Of a stretch of DNA of 64,000 nt, positions 59,023 through 64,000 are shown in pieces. A program made the position numbers and the translations under genes. Position 1 is the first letter of the stretch; the number at the start of each line of letters is the position of its first letter. Source of the DNA: Betaproteobacteria bacterium UBA1934 (lineage in GTDB: Bacteria > Pseudomonadota > Gammaproteobacteria > Burkholderiales > Rhodocyclaceae); assembly GCA_002337055.1 (NCBI GenBank), contig DDFG01000004.1, positions 891,556 through 955,555 on the forward strand. The letters are read 5' to 3'. The notes beneath the pieces were generated by a model. That model worked only from the letters and a program-made list of their open reading frames with translations, had not been told where the DNA came from and did no database searches.

Positions 59023-60528
59023 TCAGTTTCCTTGCGGGTGTGAATCAGGTGGAACGACCGGAGTCGGCGCAGCCGTCGGCAGTTCGTGGCGCGGGTCGGA
59101 ATCGAAGACCAGTCCGAGTTCGTCGGCACGCGCGTTGTCGGCCGCAATCTCGCGATCGACGTCCTCGGCGTCGTAGCCGTTGGCCGAGATGGCTTCGGAG
59201 CGCGACATCAGGCCGGAGCGGATCGCGGCCTTCATGGCATCGGCTTCCTTGAGCGGATCGACCCATTGCCAGCCTTGCGGAATCCACTTCACGGCGAGGA
59301 ACGCGCGCTGCTGGGTCGCATCGCCCCGGGCAAAGCCCGGTAGGGTCAGTGCGCCTTCGAGCACCGCCTGCGCCATCCATGCCTGCCAGATCGGCCGGCA
59401 CAACTGATGAACGATCACGCCGTGCTGCAGGGCTTCGACGCGGCGGCGGAACTCCAAGAGGCCAGCGCGGATCGAGGAGTAATTGACCTGGGTGAGATCC
59501 CCGGTCAGTTGCTCGTAGGTGATGCCCATCGCCGCCGCCACAGCGCGGAACTGCATGCGCAGGAACTCGGCGTAGGAACCGCCGACATCGGCTGGGGACG
59601 AGAACTTGATGTCCTCGCCCGGTTCCAGAATCTGCATTGTGCCGGGCTCCAGTCCGGCGAGTGCCACACCATCCGCGTTGGCCGAGCCTTCGCCAAGCAG
59701 GTTGTCCTCGGGAGACAGGCGCGTGACGAAGCCGGCGAACATCGCGGCGGTCTTCTTGCGCACCAGTTCGGCATCGTCGTACTGGTCGAGTTCGTTGAGT
59801 TTGACCAGCGCACGTGCGAGCCACGGTTCGCCCCGGATCTGGCCGGGGCGCAGGGGCCGAAACAGATGGATGACCTCGGCGGCATCGACACGCACCGTGG
59901 CCAACCCACCATTGCCGGACATCGGTGCCAGTATGCCGTCCTCGGGGTGCGAGCGGTACAGGTGGTAAGCCACCCGGCGCCCGAGCGCATCGAACTCGAT
60001 GCCGGCGCGAATCACATTGCCGTTGGGGGCGACGGTATTGAGCGTCACCGGCAGATGCTCGGGCTCGAGTACCTGAAGTTGCAACCCGACTGTCAGCCCA
60101 TCTTCCGGTCGCCGGTAGCGCAGGCGCACGATCGCTTCACCACCTTCCAGCATGGCGCGACAGGCTAATGCCTGCAGGCCGTAGAAATCCGTGAGTCCCG
60201 CCGCATCGGCGTCGACGCACCAATCGCGCCACAAGGACTGGATGGCTTCGCGGGTCGTGGCATCCTGCACCATCGACTGCGGCTTGATGCCGGTGCCGAT
60301 GGCGTTGGCGACATAGGACTCCAGCGCAGAGTTGGCCCAGGCATTACGTCGAACCAGATCACGGCTCTTGGCGCGCAGATCGGACTGCGTGTAGAGCAAG
60401 GCCGCGACGGCACCCGGATTGCCGACCGACCAGGCGATGGAGCGACGTCCGCCACCGACGCCGTCATAGGTCGCCGATGTTGAATTTCCGCCGAAGAGTC
60501 TTCGGCGGAGTGTCTTGAAGAAGGCCAT
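59023..60528 (-). CDS. Phage portal protein, lambda family
   Basis: A 501-residue portal. The opening MAFFKTLRRRLFGGN and the characteristic SDLRAKSRDLVRRNAWANSA, GDLTQVNYSSIRAGLLEFRR and LVKLNELDQYDDAELVRKKT segments match lambda gpB-type portals (Phage_portal_2). The dodecameric ring forms the DNA entry channel of the capsid. The ATG at 60528 overlaps the stop of the gpW-like gene; an alternative TTG lies three bases upstream. Confidence 0.93.
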   Translation of the reverse strand: MAFFKTLRRRLFGGNSTSATYDGVGGGRRSIAWSVGNPGAVAALLYTQSDLRAKSRDLVRRNAWANSALESYVANAIGTGIKPQSMVQDATTREAIQSLWRDWCVDADAAGLTDFYGLQALACRAMLEGGEAIVRLRYRRPEDGLTVGLQLQVLEPEHLPVTLNTVAPNGNVIRAGIEFDALGRRVAYHLYRSHPEDGILAPMSGNGGLATVRVDAAEVIHLFRPLRPGQIRGEPWLARALVKLNELDQYDDAELVRKKTAAMFAGFVTRLSPEDNLLGEGSANADGVALAGLEPGTMQILEPGEDIKFSSPADVGGSYAEFLRMQFRAVAAAMGITYEQLTGDLTQVNYSSIRAGLLEFRRRVEALQHGVIVHQLCRPIWQAWMAQAVLEGALTLPGFARGDATQQRAFLAVKWIPQGWQWVDPLKEADAMKAAIRSGLMSRSEAISANGYDAEDVDREIAADNARADELGLVFDSDPRHELPTAAPTPVVPPDSHPQGN

Positions 60529-60749
60529 CAAAATCCCTTGGTCGTGGTGAGGCGAATCTGCCTTGCCGGCGGCGGAATGAGGCCGGTCTGGGCTGCCTGC
60601 TCGGCAAGCCCGCGCTCGATGGCGCGGATGGCTTCCTTCAGTTCCTCGACCGAGCGATACTCGACCGTCTTGTCGCCGAAGGTGACGCGCTTCTCGCCCC
60701 TGGCCAGCGCCGCTTCCAGCGCCGTGAGCTGATCTTCGGTGTAGGCCAT
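60528..60749 (-). CDS. gpW-like head-tail joining protein
   Basis: A 73-residue protein (MAYTEDQLTALEAALARGEK, VTFGDKTVEYRSVEELKEAI) matching the gpW family, which helps stabilise packaged heads and prepares tail attachment. Size agrees with lambda gpW (68). The start at 60749 is where the homology begins; the frame is open further upstream. It sits immediately before the portal gene as in lambda. Confidence 0.85.
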   Translation of the reverse strand: MAYTEDQLTALEAALARGEKRVTFGDKTVEYRSVEELKEAIRAIERGLAEQAAQTGLIPPPARQIRLTTTKGF

Positions 60750-60760
60750 GACGACGACTC

Positions 60761-61345
60761 CTATGCCACCTTGATGGCGACGAGATTGCTGCCCGCCTTG
60801 ACCACGGCCTTGGATCCGGAGACTTCGGAGGCGAAGCGAATTTGCAGGTTGCCGGCCGTGGCAGCGGTGATCACCAGGATCGATGTGGTCGCGAGGGTGT
60901 TGGCGTTGGCTGTATCGATCGCGGTTGTCGTGGCACCGGCGTCGGCCGCACGTTGATTCGCCAACGTGGATGCCGTGAGCGACGTCGGGGTATTCCATTG
61001 CGCGACGACCGTGGCCCCGCTGGGCACGGTCTGGGTCAAGCGAATGCCGGTCGTGGTGGTCGCCGTCTGAAACATTACCCGACCATCGATCTGGTAGGTA
61101 CTGTTCGCCGCCAGCGCCAGCGCGAGACCGGTGACGTTGGCCAGTGTCGTCGTGTTGTTGGTGACGTCGGCGGCCAGGCGCACGGTGGACAGGCGGGGCT
61201 CCGGCACCAGATCGATCCAGGTCGTGCCGTCGCACCAATACGGATGGTTGTCCGTCGATAGCCGAACGACTGCGCCCGCCAAGGCGGCCGACGCAGCAGG
61301 CAGAGCCGAAACGACCGGGAGCACCCGGTAGGCCAGATCCTTCAC
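60761..61345 (-). CDS. Fibre-like phage protein 1
   Basis: A 194-residue Thr/Ala-rich beta protein (TTLANVTGLALALAANSTYQ, ITAATAGNLQIRFASEVSG). The repeated Ala/Thr strands resemble head-fibre or tail-appendage jelly-roll proteins. No named family is recognised. It lies between the terminase and the gpW gene, an unusual place for a fibre gene. Confidence 0.6.
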   Translation of the reverse strand: MKDLAYRVLPVVSALPAASAALAGAVVRLSTDNHPYWCDGTTWIDLVPEPRLSTVRLAADVTNNTTTLANVTGLALALAANSTYQIDGRVMFQTATTTTGIRLTQTVPSGATVVAQWNTPTSLTASTLANQRAADAGATTTAIDTANANTLATTSILVITAATAGNLQIRFASEVSGSKAVVKAGSNLVAIKVA

Positions 61346-61348
61346 GAA

Positions 61349-62140
61349 TTACCCCATCACCACGACACGATAGGCATTCGCTGCCGGGGCAGCGGCAAAG
61401 TTGAGCCGTGCGCTGTTGGTGCTCGGCAGGGAGACGTCACAATTGACCTGCTCGTAGTTGCCGGTGGCCTGATAGACCTGGACGATCACATCGCGGGTAG
61501 CGAAGTTGTGATTGACGTCGAACTGGGTGCTGGTGCCGTCGCCGATCGTGGCTTGCGCCCGGCGCGTCTTGTTGGCCCAGGCATTGAGCTTCAGGGGCGT
61601 GACGATACGTTGATCGTCGGTACCCGTGTCCGTCTCGGCCTGCGTGGCGATCTCGGCAATGCCGGAACTCGTTTCCGAGGCAGCACCGACCGCCGTACCG
61701 AACTGAATCCAGGTGACGGTGCCGGTTTCGAGCACGAAGTTCACCACCGACTGCCGCCAGCTGGTACCGGCCGAGGTCCCTTCCTCGACGGTGGCAATCG
61801 CCTGTTCCAACTCGGCCGCCGTATTGGCATCGAGCGAGCGCGTCATCGATACCGCAGCGCCGTTCCAGATGTAGATACCGTTTTCCGGGCCGAGTGTCTG
61901 CGCCTTGACCAGTACACGATCACCCACCGACATGGTGATGCCGTCGATCGATGCACCCGGCGACGACAGGTTCAGGTTGGTCTGGGCGGCGACCCGGCAG
62001 GAGTCCTTCCAGGCGAGGCCTTCGACGGCGGAATTGAGGTCAGCCAGTCGTGCCGGTTCGTCGGCATTGACCGGCGATGGCAGGTTACGAATACGGGCGA
62101 CGCCGCCAAAGTCGAGATCCGAGAGTTGCTTGCGGGACAT
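61349..62140 (-). CDS. Fibre-like phage protein 2
   Basis: A 263-residue protein (NLPSPVNADEPARLADLNSA, VGDRVLVKAQTLGPENGIYI). The N-terminal half has a fibre trimerisation look found in phage tail collar proteins. The C terminus (FDVNHNFATRDVIVQVYQAT) shares the VNHN...-type beta domain with the 122-residue protein upstream. It is likely a surface fibre with receptor- or decoration-like role. Confidence 0.65.
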   Translation of the reverse strand: MSRKQLSDLDFGGVARIRNLPSPVNADEPARLADLNSAVEGLAWKDSCRVAAQTNLNLSSPGASIDGITMSVGDRVLVKAQTLGPENGIYIWNGAAVSMTRSLDANTAAELEQAIATVEEGTSAGTSWRQSVVNFVLETGTVTWIQFGTAVGAASETSSGIAEIATQAETDTGTDDQRIVTPLKLNAWANKTRRAQATIGDGTSTQFDVNHNFATRDVIVQVYQATGNYEQVNCDVSLPSTNSARLNFAAAPAANAYRVVVMG

Positions 62141-62161
62141 GAAAATCTCCTGTGGAATAAA

Positions 62162-62530
62162 TCAGGTCAGACGGGCCACGCCGGCCAGTGGAATGGCGAA
62201 AGTGATGACGAGTTGATTGGCACTCGTATGCCGGACGTCGGCCTCGATCTCGTTGCCACCGGTATCGAGAATCGACACCGAAGGTCGGAATCCAAGGTTG
62301 TGATTGACGACCCAGGCATTCGAAGCCGAGGGCTGGTTGTGCTGGTAGGCAACGCCGCTGCTGCTGGCACCGCCGCCCGAGGGACGCGCTGCCAGTTCAT
62401 TGATCGCGGTCACCAGATCCGACTTGGCGTTGGTATCAAGTCGTGCCAGCGGCCCCGTGCGCGAATCAATCTGCTGGAACATCTCGGCCACCCGCGTCAC
62501 GAAGCTGTTCAGTTGCGATTGCAGGCTCAT
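62162..62530 (-). CDS. Fibre-like phage protein 3
   Basis: A 122-residue protein (SQLNSFVTRVAEMFQQID, then NAWVVNHNLGFRPSVSILDT and NQLVITFAIPLAGVARL). An N-terminal helix that could trimerise leads into the same VNHN beta domain seen in the neighbouring protein. Together with its two neighbours it forms a fibre-like cluster between terminase and gpW. Function is inferred only. Confidence 0.6.
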   Translation of the reverse strand: MSLQSQLNSFVTRVAEMFQQIDSRTGPLARLDTNAKSDLVTAINELAARPSGGGASSSGVAYQHNQPSASNAWVVNHNLGFRPSVSILDTGGNEIEADVRHTSANQLVITFAIPLAGVARLT

Positions 62531-62540
62531 GGAGGATTCC

Positions 62541-64000
62541 TCAGCTGAGCCAGCGGCTGCGGATCAGGCGCCTGGCCGACCGTGAATTGGCTCCAGAAAC
62601 AGCAAGGCCACCGGCGAGTTGTTGTTCGTGGGTGGCCTCGACAGGTTGTTGGGTGACGGTTTCCGGTGGAGACAGTCCGAGTTGTCGTTCAAGTTCTCGC
62701 CAGTGGCGATCCTCAAAACGGTCGAGTCCCGATGCCGCAGCAGCGGCACGGGCATAGACATAGCAGTCGAGCGCCTCGTTGCGCTCGCGCATCTTCTGCC
62801 ACTCGCGAATGGCAAAGCCGTTCCGGTCACGTCGGGTCACCAGTTGCTCGGCACACAGTTGCTGCAGGTACTCGGCATCCACCTTGGGCAGATGGACGAA
62901 GCCGGCCGGATAGCGCACGGCCACACCGTCATCGGCTACATCCGGAGACTTGCGCAGGTTGTTGTAGAACTCCAGCTTGGCGATGCCACCGGCCACCGAG
63001 AACACTTTTATCCCCCGGCGCAGTTTCTTGCCGCCCGTCGTGGCATCCACCGCTGTCGGCGTGCCGACCAGGGCTGCACCCCGGGCCACGCCTTTGACCG
63101 CCATCAGCCGTGCATCGCGCACCGACCGCACAAAGGCATAGGCTTCCTGCGTGGCAAAGCCAGTATCCAGCGCCATGCGCACCAGGCTCATCTGACATCC
63201 CGTCTCATGTGTCCAGGTCTCGCGCAGAACGGCGGCCAGCGATTGCCACACCTCGTTCCGGGCAGTGTCGCCCATCAGTACCAGATGCTCGACCAGCCAC
63301 GACTCCTTGCCGCGCCCGAAGGCCCAGACCGAAACTTCGATGCGGTCCTTCTGTACGTCGGCACCGGCGGTGAGCAGCAATCCGCCCACCGGCACCGTAC
63401 CGATGCGATAGTCCTCGCGGCGCTCCAAGAGCCGCTGCCAGTCTGGCGCTTCGCCTTCCTCGACCCAGGTCTCCCCGAGTTCGGTGTTCTTGAAGGTCTT
63501 GATCTCGGCGGCGGATCCGGACTCCTTGCTGATGGCACTATCCCAGGCCGCCGCGATCTCCTTCCAACTGCGCCAGCCGATCGGGCTGTACAACGACGAC
63601 AGGTGGAACCCCGCCGTGCGGTTTGTCCCTTCGGCCATCGCTTTCCATTTGCCGTGCTCCAGCATCCAGGTCTTGTGGTGCTCATGGATAGGCACCTCGC
63701 AGGACTCGCAGACGTAGGCAGCAGTTTCTGGAAACGTCCCATTTTCGCCACGCTCCCAGCGCAGTTGCTCGAAGCGCAGCCACTGCCTATGACCACAGTG
63801 CGGGCATGGCACAAAGAAGCGTCGTTGATCTGACGCCTCGTATTCACGTTCGATGGTGCTGACACCGGCAATCGTCGGTGTCGACACAATGAAAATCTTC
63901 CGTCGAGAGAAGGTCCGCGTGCGGGCCTCAGCAAGGGCCACCGCATTGCCTTCGCCATCGACGTCGAGCGGATAACCATCGACCTCGTCGAGGAACAGGT
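62541..64000 (-). CDS. Phage terminase large subunit, gpA type (partial)
   Basis: The C-terminal ~486 residues are present; the 5' end is beyond the window. The Walker B lies at the very edge (LFLDEVDGYP). A zinc-binding region follows (CPHCGHRQWL...CESCEVPIH), then FHLSSLYSPIGWRSWKEIAA and the nuclease domain (LLTAGADVQKDRIEVSVWAF, MALDTGFATQEAYAFV). This matches the GpA large terminase family (PF05876), which cuts concatemers and drives DNA packaging. The frame is continuous to base 64000. Confidence 0.93.
   Translation of the reverse strand, partial: LFLDEVDGYPLDVDGEGNAVALAEARTRTFSRRKIFIVSTPTIAGVSTIEREYEASDQRRFFVPCPHCGHRQWLRFEQLRWERGENGTFPETAAYVCESCEVPIHEHHKTWMLEHGKWKAMAEGTNRTAGFHLSSLYSPIGWRSWKEIAAAWDSAISKESGSAAEIKTFKNTELGETWVEEGEAPDWQRLLERREDYRIGTVPVGGLLLTAGADVQKDRIEVSVWAFGRGKESWLVEHLVLMGDTARNEVWQSLAAVLRETWTHETGCQMSLVRMALDTGFATQEAYAFVRSVRDARLMAVKGVARGAALVGTPTAVDATTGGKKLRRGIKVFSVAGGIAKLEFYNNLRKSPDVADDGVAVRYPAGFVHLPKVDAEYLQQLCAEQLVTRRDRNGFAIREWQKMRERNEALDCYVYARAAAAASGLDRFEDRHWRELERQLGLSPPETVTQQPVEATHEQQLAGGLAVSGANSRSARRLIRSRWLS

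Noticed and set aside
1..64000. CRISPR array or cas genes
   Set aside because: No regularly spaced repeats and no Cas-like proteins were seen.

Overview
The window is a 64-kb piece of a GC-rich proteobacterial chromosome, most likely a betaproteobacterium of the Rhodocyclales type. That placement rests on gene style and content (a perfect FNR/ANR box, Pit/DUF47 phosphate uptake, ECF sigma/anti-sigma/FecR set, TAXI protein with ParA) and was not tested phylogenetically. It has three blocks: core chromosome (1-15.8 kb), an integrated defence island of visibly lower GC (16.2-42.2 kb), and a lambda-like tailed prophage (42.3-64 kb) cut off by the window end.

Core block. The 5' end of leuS, a DsrE/YedF-like protein, exported hypotheticals, a DUF47-Pit phosphate transport pair, an ECF sigma factor with a putative membrane anti-sigma protein and a divergent FecR-SPOR protein, a small conserved gene behind an FNR box, uvrD, a decayed IS3-family transposase, a membrane-anchored TAXI-like protein overlapping a ParA-like ATPase, a LysR/pirin/flavodoxin divergon, a double-receiver response regulator and two small lipoproteins.

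Island. It opens with an XRE-ImmA/IrrE protein and PIN protein (overlapping pair), then a zinc-finger-like protein, a large serine recombinase and two ParB/RepB-like proteins in one tight operon. Next come an unrecognised 419-aa protein, a WYL regulator and a phosphorothioate (Dnd) defence locus. The modification genes dndB-C-D-E run leftward (35.9-41.0 kb) with dndA divergent. A second operon runs rightward (25.0-35.9 kb) and meets dndE tail to tail with two bases between stop codons. It encodes a Dnd-associated methyltransferase carrying a C-terminal peptidase-M15-like domain, then two parallel cassettes (small protein, DndD-like SMC ATPase, Dnd-associated-protein-4-like protein) on either side of a PLD-nuclease/SF2-helicase restriction enzyme. 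DndFGH are absent from the window. The second ATPase has degraded Walker A and D-loop motifs, which suggests an asymmetric partnership with the first. This two-cassette module is the most interesting feature of the window.

Prophage. All genes run leftward in siphovirus order: terminase large subunit (partial), three fibre-like proteins, gpW-like, portal, S49 protease with a nested in-frame scaffold start, decoration protein, capsid E, head-tail joining genes, tail tube, chaperone-like genes, tape measure, two paralogous tail proteins, tail-tip proteins, DUF6127/holin-like membrane proteins and a GH24 endolysin. No integrase or att site was found.
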